64,000 nucleotides of DNA, from positions 12,126-76,125 of the forward strand of contig JAVKMO010000030.1 in the NCBI GenBank assembly GCA_031539345.1. The letters are read 5' to 3'. Under the pieces are notes generated by a model that ran no database searches, was not told where the DNA came from, and saw nothing but the letters and a program-made list of their open reading frames with translations. A program made the translations under genes and the position numbers. This document shows, in pieces, positions 19,058-29,067 of the stretch. This stretch comes from JAVKMO01 sp031539345. GTDB taxonomy: Bacteria > Bacteroidota > Bacteroidia > Chitinophagales > Chitinophagaceae. The stretch's first letter is position 1. Each line of letters begins with the position of its first letter.

Positions 19058-20767
19058 CTATTCTAATCGCACATCAGCAACAGACGCACCTGCTTGCACC
19101 ATAGGAAAAACGTTTTCTTCTTTTTCTACAACAACTTCTAAGAAGTAAGCATTTTCAGATTGTAATAGCTTATCGATACTGCTTGATAAGTCTTTTCTAT
19201 CAACAACTTTTTTTGTTTGAATTCCGTAAGCATCAACAAGTTTAATAAAATCAGGGTTTTTTAATTCAACAAAAGAATATCGTTTTTCAAAAAATAATTG
19301 TTGCCATTGTCGCACCATACCCAAAAAATTATTATTCAAAAGAATGATTTTTACAGCAACATTTTCTGCCATAATAACGCCTAATTCTTGAAGCGTCATT
19401 TGAAAACCTCCATCACCAATAACGGCAACAACTTGTTTTTTAGGAGCACCTATTTTTGCCCCAATCGCCGCCGGCAAACAAAAACCCATTGTGCCTAATC
19501 CGCCAGAAGTAATATTTGTATTCGGTTCTTTAAATTCATAATAACGCGTTGCAATCATTTGGTGCTGACCAACATCAGTAACCAAAATTGCTTCTTGATT
19601 AGATTTGTCAGAGACCATTTTAATCACTTCTGCCATTTTTATTTGAACAGTTTCAGGATGGTATTCTTTCACTTTAATTTTTGTGTATTCCAACTTTTCT
19701 AATTCTTTAAATTCATTGAGCCAAGTGCCATGTTGATTTGCTTTAACTTTTTGATTCAGTGCTTGCAAAGCAGTTTTGGCATCTGCATGAATGGCAATAG
19801 TAGCGGGTACATTTTTATTAATTTCTGCTCTATCAATTTCAATGTGAATGACTTTTGCATTGGGAATAAATCGTTTTAAATCGCCTGTTACCCTGTCGTC
19901 AAAACGCATGCCGACGGCAATCACAACATCGGCATCATTGATTTTTTTATTCGTCGCATAATTTCCATGCATACCCAAATAACCAACATACAAAGGGTGA
20001 TGCACAGGCATGGCAGATAAACCAAGCAAAGTTGATGCAACAGGTATACCAGTTTTTTCTACAAAGGTTTTTAATTCTTGCGTTGCATTGGCAATCAGCA
20101 CACCTTGCCCACAAAAAATATAAGGTTTCTTTGCGGCATCAATCAATTTTACCGCTTCGTCAATTTGCGTTGTATTCAAAGTTGGAACAGGATGATAACT
20201 TCTGATACTCTTACATTTTGCGTATTGATAAACCGCTTTTTCTATCTGTGCATTTTTGGTGATATCAACCAAAACTGGACCTGGTCTGCCTGATTTAGCA
20301 ATATAAAAAGCTCGTGCAATGGCTTCTGCAATATCTTCAGGACGAGACACTTGACAGTTCCATTTTGTCAAAGGAAGGCTGATGCCAATGACATCGGTTT
20401 CTTGAAATGCGTTACTCCCCAACAGCACTTTGGCAACTTGCCCTGTAATACAAACAAGAGGCGTAGAATCTATTTGTGCATCGGCAATACCTGTTAATAA
20501 ATTTGTTGCACCAGGTCCAGAGGTTGCAAACACAACGCCCACCTTTCCGCTCGCTCGTGCAAAGCCTTGTGCAGCATGAATACCGCCTTGTTCATGGCGA
20601 ACTAAATAATGTTTAAGCTTATCTGTATAGTCAAATAAAGCATCATAAATGGGCATTATCGCACCACCCGGATATCCAAAAATAGTTTCAACATTTTCTT
20701 CTATTAGAGATCTAATTAAAATTTCGGCACCTGAAATTTGTTCTTGCGTATTGTTTTTGATAGACAT
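19058..20767 (-). CDS. ilvB: Acetolactate synthase large (catalytic) subunit
   Basis: This thiamine-diphosphate enzyme condenses pyruvate into acetolactate, or pyruvate with 2-ketobutyrate, for valine, leucine and isoleucine synthesis. The 569-residue protein has the N-terminal PYR domain with the catalytic Glu in VRHEQGGIHAAQGFARAS, a central FAD-binding domain (RFDDRVTGDL) and a C-terminal PP domain with the ThDP motif GDGGFQMTLQEL to NNNFLG. The length and conserved C-terminus support a biosynthetic enzyme. No regulatory small subunit (ilvN/ilvH) lies on either side. Both flanking genes run on the opposite strand, so it is transcribed alone. Confidence 0.95.
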   Translation of the reverse strand: MSIKNNTQEQISGAEILIRSLIEENVETIFGYPGGAIMPIYDALFDYTDKLKHYLVRHEQGGIHAAQGFARASGKVGVVFATSGPGATNLLTGIADAQIDSTPLVCITGQVAKVLLGSNAFQETDVIGISLPLTKWNCQVSRPEDIAEAIARAFYIAKSGRPGPVLVDITKNAQIEKAVYQYAKCKSIRSYHPVPTLNTTQIDEAVKLIDAAKKPYIFCGQGVLIANATQELKTFVEKTGIPVASTLLGLSAMPVHHPLYVGYLGMHGNYATNKKINDADVVIAVGMRFDDRVTGDLKRFIPNAKVIHIEIDRAEINKNVPATIAIHADAKTALQALNQKVKANQHGTWLNEFKELEKLEYTKIKVKEYHPETVQIKMAEVIKMVSDKSNQEAILVTDVGQHQMIATRYYEFKEPNTNITSGGLGTMGFCLPAAIGAKIGAPKKQVVAVIGDGGFQMTLQELGVIMAENVAVKIILLNNNFLGMVRQWQQLFFEKRYSFVELKNPDFIKLVDAYGIQTKKVVDRKDLSSSIDKLLQSENAYFLEVVVEKEENVFPMVQAGASVADVRLE

Positions 20768-21013
20768 GAGAATAAATATAATTGCATGAAATGAAATAAA
20801 ATTCGACGTGAAAAATAAATAAACTATTTAAGGATACTTATTCTAAGTATTTTTTTAATCCAACAAATCCGAAATTCAATCATTCACAACCCTTTAAAAA
20901 AGAATGAAAAAAAATAACATCAGTAAAATGTAACGGCAAAAATTATGCTTAAAAAGTATGAAACCCATTCAATACAAACTTTTACATTCGTTAGCTGATA
21001 GAAAAACTAAACT

Positions 21014-21688
21014 ATGAAAATTCCCCTTCCTGGAAATAAAAGTAAATCAAAGCGAATACTTAATTTTTTATTAAACAATATTTTGCGTGGTGCAATTGTT
21101 AGTGCACCTGTTTTGTTTACGCTTATGGCGTTTTTATGGTTGTTTAATTCTATCGATGGTTTTTTGCCCAATTTATTGCAAAAAATTTTAGACTTCATTT
21201 TTAAAGGACACGTTGACATGCCTTATATTCCTGGCTTAGGGCTTATGGCAGTTTTAATTTTATTGACTGTTGTTGGATATGTTTCTAAATTTTTTGTGTT
21301 TCATAAGGTGATGAAGTCTTTAGATATTTATTTAGAAAAAGCCCCTGGACTTAAAATTATTTATACAACAGTGAAAGACCTCATTGCAAATGTGAGTGGT
21401 AGTAAAAAGAAATTTAATAAACCCGTATTGGTAAATTTTAGTTCTGAAAATAATTTATATCGCATGGGGTTTATTACACAAGAAAGCGTAAGCAGTATAG
21501 GGCTTAATGATTTTATAGCCGTGTATATACCTATGTCTTTTTCAATTGCCGGGAATGTGTATTTTGTGCATAAAAAAAACATTCAAATACTCACGCATCT
21601 TGACCCTGGAACAGCAATGAAATTTTTAATTAGCGGAGGTATTACAGACCTTACGCTCACAACATCAAAAGACGTGCAAGAACAGTAA
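21014..21688 (+). CDS. DUF502 family inner-membrane protein
   Basis: This 224-residue protein has two strong membrane helices near the N-terminus (about 24-48 and 74-95). A soluble domain follows with the DUF502 landmarks GLKIIYTTVKDLIANVSG and the P-M-S-F-S-I-A-G-N-V-Y-F-V segment. DUF502 proteins occur in many bacteria without an established function. It is followed 11 bases later by the TamB-like gene, so the two are probably co-transcribed. It diverges from ilvB across about 245 bases. Confidence 0.85.
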   Translation: MKIPLPGNKSKSKRILNFLLNNILRGAIVSAPVLFTLMAFLWLFNSIDGFLPNLLQKILDFIFKGHVDMPYIPGLGLMAVLILLTVVGYVSKFFVFHKVMKSLDIYLEKAPGLKIIYTTVKDLIANVSGSKKKFNKPVLVNFSSENNLYRMGFITQESVSSIGLNDFIAVYIPMSFSIAGNVYFVHKKNIQILTHLDPGTAMKFLISGGITDLTLTTSKDVQEQ

Positions 21689-21699
21689 ATCATTTTGAT

Positions 21700-24600
21700 G
21701 TGAAAAGCAAATTTAGAACGCTATTTATTGTAATATGGATTTTTGTAGGCATAACCGTATTGCTCGGCTTAAGCCTTCAAATTCCTTTTGTACAAAAAGA
21801 AATTACACATTTTGTGGTTCAAAAAATAGCCGATAAATATGGGTTAAAAACATCTATAGAAAAAATTAAATTCTCCTTTCCGTCAAATGTTTTTATCGAA
21901 AACTGCATTATTCAAAAAGACACCGCAACGCTTCTTCGTATTGATGAAATAGAAATTGGATTACTGAATTGGTTGATGCAATTTAAATCGCCCTCCATTC
22001 AGTCGATTCATTTGAATGGGGTTATTGCAAAAGGCAGATACAAAGATGGAAAATGGAATTTTGATTTTGAACACCCAGTCGATACTACCGAACAAAAACA
22101 AAGTTTTAAAATTGATTTATCCGACATCCAAATCACAAATGCGACAATTGAAATTGACGATAGCGAAAGGCATTTCAAAACTTTTATACCGCACTTTGCA
22201 ACAGCAATTAACATCAGCGACCAGCACATTGAAATACTAAAATTGAATGCAAAAATTAAGACGCTGTTTATTCAAGACCTAGGCACACCTAAAGGTAATT
22301 TGCCACATCAAAAAAAAATAGACTTAGGGTTAATTGAAAACAAAATTATCGATAACTTTTTTTCTTTTTTTCAAAATACACAACCCCTTTCTTTACGAGA
22401 TATTAATATTAAAATAGACAGCACACATTGGAATATCAATAATGGGAAGAGCCATAATATTGAGAATTTCAATTTCAATTTAAGTGAAATCACTAAACAA
22501 AAAAAAGATGCTCAATCTGATTTTACAATGAGTGGTATCTACCTCGGAAAGCGTTTTAACCTCAGTGTCTTAGGACAAATTCATAACAACAAAATAGAAC
22601 TCGAAAAATTTGATGCACATTTTGGGGAAAGCCAATATCGTATGATTGGGCAAGTTCAAATGGGCAAGAAAAAAAATACGCTACAAGGCTCGATGGAAAT
22701 ATTGCCATCAACTATAAACTTATATGACATCTGTGATATATTGAATTACAAAACAAAAATGCCTAATCACAATTTTGCTTTTCAAACAAAAAGTTCTTTT
22801 GTCAATCATGTGTTCAGCATGAAAAACACAAAATTATTTTTAGAACAAAATGAAATGATAAAAATTGACCATATAGAAGCATCTCATTTATACAATATCG
22901 ACAGTATTCAATGTGCATTAAAAAATATACAAATGCAAATGGATTCTAATCGTATCAATAAAATCAAAAAAATGCTACAGGCTGATTCGTTACTGCCTTC
23001 TTCACAGCTGTTCAATTCAATTTCTTTTTTGCATTACAATGGCAATGCCTTGATAAAAAAACAACACAGTCAATGTGATGGCATATTAAAAAGCAATCTT
23101 GGTAATGTTGTGTTTAACACAAATTACAATACAAGTCAAAATAAAAAAAATATAAATGGACTGATTCGATTCAATACACTCGATGGAGGTGCAATATTGA
23201 ATATCAAAGACGTCAAACAAGCATCTATCAAAACTGATTTTAACCTTACGTTGGAAGGAAAAAAAATACAAATTGGAAAAAGCACCACACATATTGACAC
23301 CATTGTATTTCGTAATAAAATATGTGAAAACATTACGGCAAAAACTGATTATATCGATCATGTTTTACATTCAAATATAAACATACACAATACAGATTGT
23401 GATTGGAATGCTTTAATAGCCCTTGATTTTAGAAACAACAATTCAGTTACAGGCAATATCTCAAGCGTATTGGAAAAACTGAATTTGAATGAGTTTAAAA
23501 AAAATCTTGTTTTCAAAAACAGTAGTACAGGGAATTTTTTTTATGATAAAACAAAAGAAGCATTAACTGTAAGTTTAGCATTAAAAAACAACCAACTTGA
23601 ATCACATCGTTATCATTTCAATTTAGAAAACATAGACATCGATTATCAAATTACAGAAGGCGAACATAATACCAAAATAATATCTAACAACATTGGATTT
23701 ATAAATATAACAGGACTTGAACAAGCTGCAAATGCGTATCATTTTTTACAACAAAAAACAAAACAACTCATCACAAATACAGATATAAAAAATAATGATT
23801 CAAATAGTTCACGTTTAAAAAAAAACATGACAGCCAGTATTCATTTAAACCATTTAGAGCAGTATAAATTATTTTTTTCACGACACATTGAAGCTCTTTC
23901 TAGCTTAGACGTTGAAGTATCTTTTAATGAAGAAAATCATTTTTTAGATGCAACAATTAAAAGCCAACGATTTAAAAATAAAAGTATCGATGTATTCAAT
24001 TTTTTTGCTGAATATCACTTAAATGGAAATATTCTATCCGGCAATATACAAGCTGATAGTATTCAATTGATAGATAAAATAATGTATACCAAGCCAACTC
24101 TTTCACTGTTTAAAAACAGAGATGGCGGGACACTGTCAATAGAAAGCATAAAAAGAAATCATTGGTTAGACATCAAAGGAATTTTTGAACATGATGTGGT
24201 ACAAAAAAACACCACATTGTTATTTGATTCGTCTTTGCTTGTTTTTAATAAAAAGCCTTGGGCAATTACACAAAATGCTAAAATCATACTATCACAAGAT
24301 AACATTGATGTTGAAAATACAAGACTTCAACATGGCGAAGAACAAATTCTTTTTGAACGCACACAAACAAAAACAAATGAAGATTGGAAAGTTACTTGTA
24401 AAAGTATTCAGATTAAACCTGTTATCGAAATTGTTAGTTCAGACTTAAACATACAAGGGCAATTAGACGGAAGTATTTTGTTTTCATCAATGAATACAAA
24501 TGACAAAATGGCGGGACATTTTATGATGAACAAAATGATATTTAACGAAGATTCAATTGGTAAAATTGAGGCATTTATCGAAACTAAAAAATCGCATACG

Positions 24601-26406
24601 ATTTTTGATTTACAAACTTTTCATCCTGATTATGATATTCATATTAGCAATAAAAATTTGCCTATAGAAGGTAACGAAATTGGTTATGCAGAAATCAAAA
24701 ATTTGAATACAAAAATTTTATCACCGTATTTAAAAGATGTTTTTTATTCCGTCAATGGATTCATTCGTGGTGATGTCAAACTCCTTCAACAAGACGACGA
24801 AAAATATGTTTGGAATGGAACTGTATCGTTAAACAAAGTTGCTTTAGGGGTTGAAGCAACAAAGTGCTTGTATAAAATATTACCTACAACAGTTCAATTT
24901 ACAGATACACGGATTTTATTTAATGAATTTAAATTTCAAGATATTGATATGAATATTGGCAAAGGAAGTGGCGTTGTCAATTTAGACTTCAATGATTTTC
25001 AAAAATTTTATTATGATTTTCAGCTGAATGCTTTAGACATTTTTGCGTACAACACCACACGCATCGACAATGATTTGTTTTACGGAAAAGTCTTTGGCAA
25101 ATTGAGCCTGCATACAAAAGGAAATTTAAAAGGAGACTCTTTAGAAATTGATTTAAAGCCAAATAAAAACACTGATTTTTATTTTAATTCAGGCTTAAAC
25201 AAAAATTCCAATTTTGAAAAAATCGTCAATTTTAAAAAGCCTGTTGTGTACTATATGGCGGCTGAAAAAGAAACGACAGAAAGAGATTTTTTGTTACAAA
25301 TCAACATTGATGCAAGTACAAACAATGCAATTTTATTCCATCTGATTATGGATAAAACTACAGACGAAACGATGACCTTAAAAGCTATTCCCAACTTAAA
25401 AATTAATTATACCACAAACGAGGGGTTTCAACTATATGGCAAAGTTGATGCCTTAGATGGTCAATATGCTATGCAAATAAAATTACCTGGCTTGTCTATC
25501 ACAAAAGACTTTTTAATTGACAAAGGAGTGAAAAATTATATCCTTTTTACTGGCGACCCTTCACGAGGAGAAATCAATGTAAAAGCAAAATACATTGCAA
25601 AAAATATCAATCCTACCACAATTGGCATCAACCCAAATACATTACAAACAAATACCAACAGCGTTGCTGGCAGTTCGAATAGCATTGCATTAGCAGACGT
25701 AGATGTGATTACTTTTGTAAAAGGTAATTTATCTCATTTAGACTTTACGTTTGATTTAAATTACGCTGAAAATAGCCCGATTGTTACAGACCAAAATTAT
25801 ACTATTTACAATGCATTCTTACAAAATTTAAAATCAAATCAAACAGAATTAATAAAACAAGCCTCTTATTTGATTATTTTCAATTCGTTTGCTAACGCCA
25901 CTCAAAACAATTCAAACAATAACAGCACTACTTCTTCCTTATCAAATACCGCATTGCTTTCACTTGCCAGTGCAACGTCTAATTATGTCAATAGTTTGGT
26001 GCGAGTGCAAGAAAAATCGTTTAATTTAGGTCTTAATTCTAACGTGTATAATACCTATGAAACAAATGCAAACACAACTACAAATCAAACTTTGCGTAGT
26101 CAATTGGGCTTAGGTTTTAAAAAAGATATTTCACCCAAATTAAGTTTAAGCTCTGACGTTAATTTAGACTTTGCATTACCAACAAATACAACAACGCCAA
26201 CAACAAACACAAATGGAACGACAAGCAACATTCAAATTTTACCGAATGCAAATTTGTCTTATTTGATTTTAAACAATCCTATTTTCAAATTAAATGCGAA
26301 CGCTTTTTGTAGAAGTGCTTATGACAATTTTGTTAAAAGTGCACGGTATAAAACAGGCGTCAGCCTTTCTTTTAATCAGGAGTTTTCAAAAAGAAACAAA
26401 AAATAG
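21700..26406 (+). CDS. tamB: TamB/AsmA-like translocation and assembly module protein (DUF490)
   Basis: This very large protein (1568 residues) has one N-terminal membrane anchor (about 8-28) followed by a long, repetitive beta-strand-rich region, the organisation of TamB and AsmA-like proteins. These form groove-shaped bridges across the periplasm, implicated in outer-membrane protein assembly or lipid transport. The C-terminal DUF490-type region includes KINYTTNEGFQLYGKVDAL and GDPSRGEINVKAKY, followed by a low-complexity Asn/Thr/Ser segment (about 1390-1420). The chosen start is GTG at 21700, directly before KSKFRTLFIV. An ATG two bases earlier runs into an immediate stop. No tamA/Omp85 gene adjoins it. 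Confidence 0.85.
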   Translation: MKSKFRTLFIVIWIFVGITVLLGLSLQIPFVQKEITHFVVQKIADKYGLKTSIEKIKFSFPSNVFIENCIIQKDTATLLRIDEIEIGLLNWLMQFKSPSIQSIHLNGVIAKGRYKDGKWNFDFEHPVDTTEQKQSFKIDLSDIQITNATIEIDDSERHFKTFIPHFATAINISDQHIEILKLNAKIKTLFIQDLGTPKGNLPHQKKIDLGLIENKIIDNFFSFFQNTQPLSLRDINIKIDSTHWNINNGKSHNIENFNFNLSEITKQKKDAQSDFTMSGIYLGKRFNLSVLGQIHNNKIELEKFDAHFGESQYRMIGQVQMGKKKNTLQGSMEILPSTINLYDICDILNYKTKMPNHNFAFQTKSSFVNHVFSMKNTKLFLEQNEMIKIDHIEASHLYNIDSIQCALKNIQMQMDSNRINKIKKMLQADSLLPSSQLFNSISFLHYNGNALIKKQHSQCDGILKSNLGNVVFNTNYNTSQNKKNINGLIRFNTLDGGAILNIKDVKQASIKTDFNLTLEGKKIQIGKSTTHIDTIVFRNKICENITAKTDYIDHVLHSNINIHNTDCDWNALIALDFRNNNSVTGNISSVLEKLNLNEFKKNLVFKNSSTGNFFYDKTKEALTVSLALKNNQLESHRYHFNLENIDIDYQITEGEHNTKIISNNIGFINITGLEQAANAYHFLQQKTKQLITNTDIKNNDSNSSRLKKNMTASIHLNHLEQYKLFFSRHIEALSSLDVEVSFNEENHFLDATIKSQRFKNKSIDVFNFFAEYHLNGNILSGNIQADSIQLIDKIMYTKPTLSLFKNRDGGTLSIESIKRNHWLDIKGIFEHDVVQKNTTLLFDSSLLVFNKKPWAITQNAKIILSQDNIDVENTRLQHGEEQILFERTQTKTNEDWKVTCKSIQIKPVIEIVSSDLNIQGQLDGSILFSSMNTNDKMAGHFMMNKMIFNEDSIGKIEAFIETKKSHTIFDLQTFHPDYDIHISNKNLPIEGNEIGYAEIKNLNTKILSPYLKDVFYSVNGFIRGDVKLLQQDDEKYVWNGTVSLNKVALGVEATKCLYKILPTTVQFTDTRILFNEFKFQDIDMNIGKGSGVVNLDFNDFQKFYYDFQLNALDIFAYNTTRIDNDLFYGKVFGKLSLHTKGNLKGDSLEIDLKPNKNTDFYFNSGLNKNSNFEKIVNFKKPVVYYMAAEKETTERDFLLQINIDASTNNAILFHLIMDKTTDETMTLKAIPNLKINYTTNEGFQLYGKVDALDGQYAMQIKLPGLSITKDFLIDKGVKNYILFTGDPSRGEINVKAKYIAKNINPTTIGINPNTLQTNTNSVAGSSNSIALADVDVITFVKGNLSHLDFTFDLNYAENSPIVTDQNYTIYNAFLQNLKSNQTELIKQASYLIIFNSFANATQNNSNNNSTTSSLSNTALLSLASATSNYVNSLVRVQEKSFNLGLNSNVYNTYETNANTTTNQTLRSQLGLGFKKDISPKLSLSSDVNLDFALPTNTTTPTTNTNGTTSNIQILPNANLSYLILNNPIFKLNANAFCRSAYDNFVKSARYKTGVSLSFNQEFSKRNKK

Positions 26407-26492
26407 TTTTGTCTTATCAGTCATAAAAATAACTTCGTTTGAAACTTTTTATTTAACTTATTTTATTATTCTAAAATCATAAAAAACAAATT

Positions 26493-27545
26493 ATGGCACA
26501 ATTAAATTTTGGTGGCACATTAGAAAATGTTGTAACAAGGGAAGAATTTCCACTTTCAAAAGCACAAGCAATTTTAAAAAATGAAACTATTGCTGTTATT
26601 GGTTATGGTGTTCAAGGACCCGGTCAAGCACTGAATATGAAAGATAATGGATTAAATGTTATTGTTGGACAAAGAAAAGGTGGAGCAACTTGGGAAAAAG
26701 CACTTGCTGACGGATGGAAAGCAGGCGAAACATTATTTGAGATTGAACCAGCATTAGAAAAAGCAAGCATCATTTGTTTTTTATTGTCAGATGCTGCTCA
26801 ATTAGAATTATGGCCTACAGTAAAAAAACATTTAACCAAAGGAAAGGCATTGTATTTTTCTCACGGATTTGGAGTTACCTACAACGACCAAACTCAAATT
26901 GTTCCTCCTACAGATGTAGATGTTTTTTTAGTTGCACCCAAAGGTTCAGGAACTTCTTTACGTAGAATGTTTTTACAAGGAAGGGGACTTAATTCAAGTT
27001 ATGCAATTTTTCAAGACGCAACAGGCAAAGCATTTGACAGAGTTGTAGCAATGGGAATTGGCGTTGGTTCTGGCTATTTATTTGAAACTAATTTCAAGAA
27101 AGAAGTTTTTTCTGATTTGACTGGCGAAAGAGGAACTTTAATGGGAGCTATACAAGGTATTTTTGCCGCTCAATATGAAGTATTAAGAAAAAATGGACAC
27201 ACACCAAGCGAAGCATTTAATGAAACTGTAGAAGAATTAACACAAAGTTTAATGCCCCTAGTTGCAGAAAATGGGATGGATTGGATGTATGCCAATTGCT
27301 CAACAACAGCACAAAGAGGTGCATTAGATTGGTGGAAAAAATTCAGAGATGCCACGCTACCTGTTTTTAGTGATTTATACAAAAGTGTTTCTACCGGCAA
27401 CGAAGCAAAAATTTCTATCACGTCAAATAGCAAGGCTGATTACAGACAAAAATTAGAAGTAGAATTAGCAGAATTGCGAGATAGTGAAATGTGGCAAGCA
27501 GGAAAAACGGTAAGAAGTTTACGCCCTGAAAATCAAAAAAAATAA
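26493..27545 (+). CDS. ilvC: Ketol-acid reductoisomerase
   Basis: IlvC converts acetolactate, or acetohydroxybutyrate, to the dihydroxy acid using NADPH and Mg2+. The 350-residue length fits the short class. The nucleotide-binding loop reads GYGVQGPGQALNMKDNG, the variant common in Bacteroidota rather than the G-H-A-H form. The C-terminal knotted domain carries the metal-binding acidic segment FSDLTGERGTLMGAI. The ATG at 26493 is the only good start. It follows tamB after 86 bases and precedes a secreted protein gene. It is separated from ilvB and ilvD, both of which lie on the opposite strand. Confidence 0.95.
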   Translation: MAQLNFGGTLENVVTREEFPLSKAQAILKNETIAVIGYGVQGPGQALNMKDNGLNVIVGQRKGGATWEKALADGWKAGETLFEIEPALEKASIICFLLSDAAQLELWPTVKKHLTKGKALYFSHGFGVTYNDQTQIVPPTDVDVFLVAPKGSGTSLRRMFLQGRGLNSSYAIFQDATGKAFDRVVAMGIGVGSGYLFETNFKKEVFSDLTGERGTLMGAIQGIFAAQYEVLRKNGHTPSEAFNETVEELTQSLMPLVAENGMDWMYANCSTTAQRGALDWWKKFRDATLPVFSDLYKSVSTGNEAKISITSNSKADYRQKLEVELAELRDSEMWQAGKTVRSLRPENQKK

Positions 27546-27582
27546 ATTCTCTTCCTACTTATTTTTATTTAAATCTATTCTA

Positions 27583-28428
27583 ATGAAAAATCATTTTACT
27601 CTTTTGTTTTCATTTTTACTTATCTGCTTATCTGTTCAAATCAAGGCACAAAACATCGATCGCATTATCGAAAAAACACTTGATGCACTTGGTGGAAGAA
27701 GCAATTTCAACAATCTGAATAACGTAACAAAAGACGGTATTTATTTTGAAGATGGCGACGACGAAGGAGCTAATGAAACGAGTAATACAGCGTATCGTGT
27801 AAAAGAATATTATATCCCTTTTCAAGGAAAGAAAATCGTTAATTTTAGGGCTGTGGATACAATCACAAATACATCCATTTTTACAACAGAACAAGCTTGG
27901 GAGTTTTCATCAACAACAAAAAATCAAGAAAACCCTTTTTTAGAAATTCTACCAGTTTCTAAGTACAAGTTCTATACAATTTTATACGGTTCTAAAAAAT
28001 ATTCTTTTAGTAACGACCTTCCTATCAACAATTATAGTGATGATAAAAACACTGTTTATGATGGATATGAAATAAAAGGTAATACAAGGTGCATACGTTT
28101 ACTATGTAACAATATCAACCTTCTATATATCAATGCAACAACATACATGCCTTATTTATATATAGAAAAGTTTTACGATCCAAAATTGAAAAAAGAACTT
28201 TTAATAGAATACTATTATGAAGATTTTAGAATGACAGAGTCTGGGGTTAAAATGCCTTTTAAAATCAAACAAAACACAATTGGAACAACCATACCAACTG
28301 TATTTAAATACACCAAGATTGAAACCAATAAAATTGAAAACGTAGAAAGCTTATTAGACACAAAAGTAGTTGCTGCGGAATTCAAAAAAAGAAACAAAAA
28401 GTCCAAAGGAAAAAAAAAGAAAAAATAA
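27583..28428 (+). CDS. Secreted protein of unknown function, LolA/outer-membrane lipoprotein-sorting-like
   Basis: This 281-residue protein has a clear signal peptide (about 1-22, cleavage after IKAQ). The start of the mature part, IDRIIEKTLDALGGRSNFNN, is the pattern seen in many Bacteroidota periplasmic proteins of the LolA-like superfamily (I-I-x-K-x-x-x-A-x-G-G). The middle is strand-rich. The last 20 residues are almost pure Lys/Arg, which could bind nucleic acid or acidic polysaccharide. There is no catalytic motif and no lipobox. It lies 37 bases after ilvC and ends just before a strong terminator, so it may be the last gene of that transcript. Confidence 0.6.
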   Translation: MKNHFTLLFSFLLICLSVQIKAQNIDRIIEKTLDALGGRSNFNNLNNVTKDGIYFEDGDDEGANETSNTAYRVKEYYIPFQGKKIVNFRAVDTITNTSIFTTEQAWEFSSTTKNQENPFLEILPVSKYKFYTILYGSKKYSFSNDLPINNYSDDKNTVYDGYEIKGNTRCIRLLCNNINLLYINATTYMPYLYIEKFYDPKLKKELLIEYYYEDFRMTESGVKMPFKIKQNTIGTTIPTVFKYTKIETNKIENVESLLDTKVVAAEFKKRNKKSKGKKKKK

Positions 28429-28446
28429 ACCCAATTTCATTATTAA

Positions 28447-28477
28447 AAAAGGCTTGAATAAAAACAAGCCTTTTTTT
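28447..28477 (+). terminator. Intrinsic terminator after ilvC and the secreted protein gene
   Basis: A 10-bp stem (aaaaggcttg 28447-28456 with caagcctttt 28465-28474), an 8-nt loop and a run of seven T (28471-28477) follow the stop codon by 18 bases. Confidence 0.88.
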
Positions 28478-28740
28478 AGATCTTCAATTCTAAAAAACCT
28501 CCTACAATCCTTTATTCATAAAGGATTTCAAAATAAAAGTAAGGCTGTAGTTACAAGAACCATTTTTTAAAATCCATTTCTGTTGTAATTTGTCCATCAG
28601 ACGTTTTTTTCTTTTCTCTTTTTAGCAATAGCGTTTGATTAAACAGACTAATAAGAAAACACTAACCATAAATAGATGAACAGTGTGAAAATGGATTAAA
28701 TTAGCGTTTTATCATTTCTCAATTATTAAATTAAAACTTT

Positions 28741-29058
28741 ATGGCACAAGAATTTACAGACGCAAATTTTCAACAAACAGTTATACAGTCTTCACAACTT
28801 AGCATCGTCGATTTTTGGGCAGAATGGTGTGGCCCTTGTCGTGCTTTAACCCCTGTGATAGAACAGCTTTCAGAAGAATATAAAGGCAGTGTAAATATCG
28901 GCAAACTCAATGTAGATATGAATCCACAAGTGAGTATGGAATATGGTATTACAAGTATTCCTGCTATATTATTTTTCAAAAATGGACAACTTGTAGATAA
29001 AATTATTGGTGCACAACCAAAGCCTAATTTTGTTGCAAAAATCGAAGCTCATAAATAA
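28741..29058 (+). CDS. trxA: Thioredoxin
   Basis: This 105-residue cytoplasmic thioredoxin has the active-site motif WCGPC at residues 29-33 within VDFWAEWCGPCRAL, and the cis-proline loop in GITSIPAILFFKNG. It is a general disulfide reductase. The length is standard and there is no signal peptide. A DUF2480 gene starts 9 bases later and rlmH overlaps that, so trxA is probably the first gene of a small operon. The 260 bases upstream hold a terminator for the previous gene, then an unassigned 9-bp inverted repeat (28506-28527) without a T-tail. Confidence 0.97.
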   Translation: MAQEFTDANFQQTVIQSSQLSIVDFWAEWCGPCRALTPVIEQLSEEYKGSVNIGKLNVDMNPQVSMEYGITSIPAILFFKNGQLVDKIIGAQPKPNFVAKIEAHK

Positions 29059-29067
29059 AAATTATCC

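Noticed and set aside
20960..21000. Promoter for DUF502-tamB (TACATTCG)
   Set aside because: One mismatch to TAnnTTTG in the core and no TTTG at the -33 position; not better than chance in AT-rich DNA.
28506..28527. 9-bp inverted repeat (aatccttta / taaaggatt) as a second terminator
   Set aside because: No T-run follows on either strand, and a strong terminator already lies 30 bases upstream.
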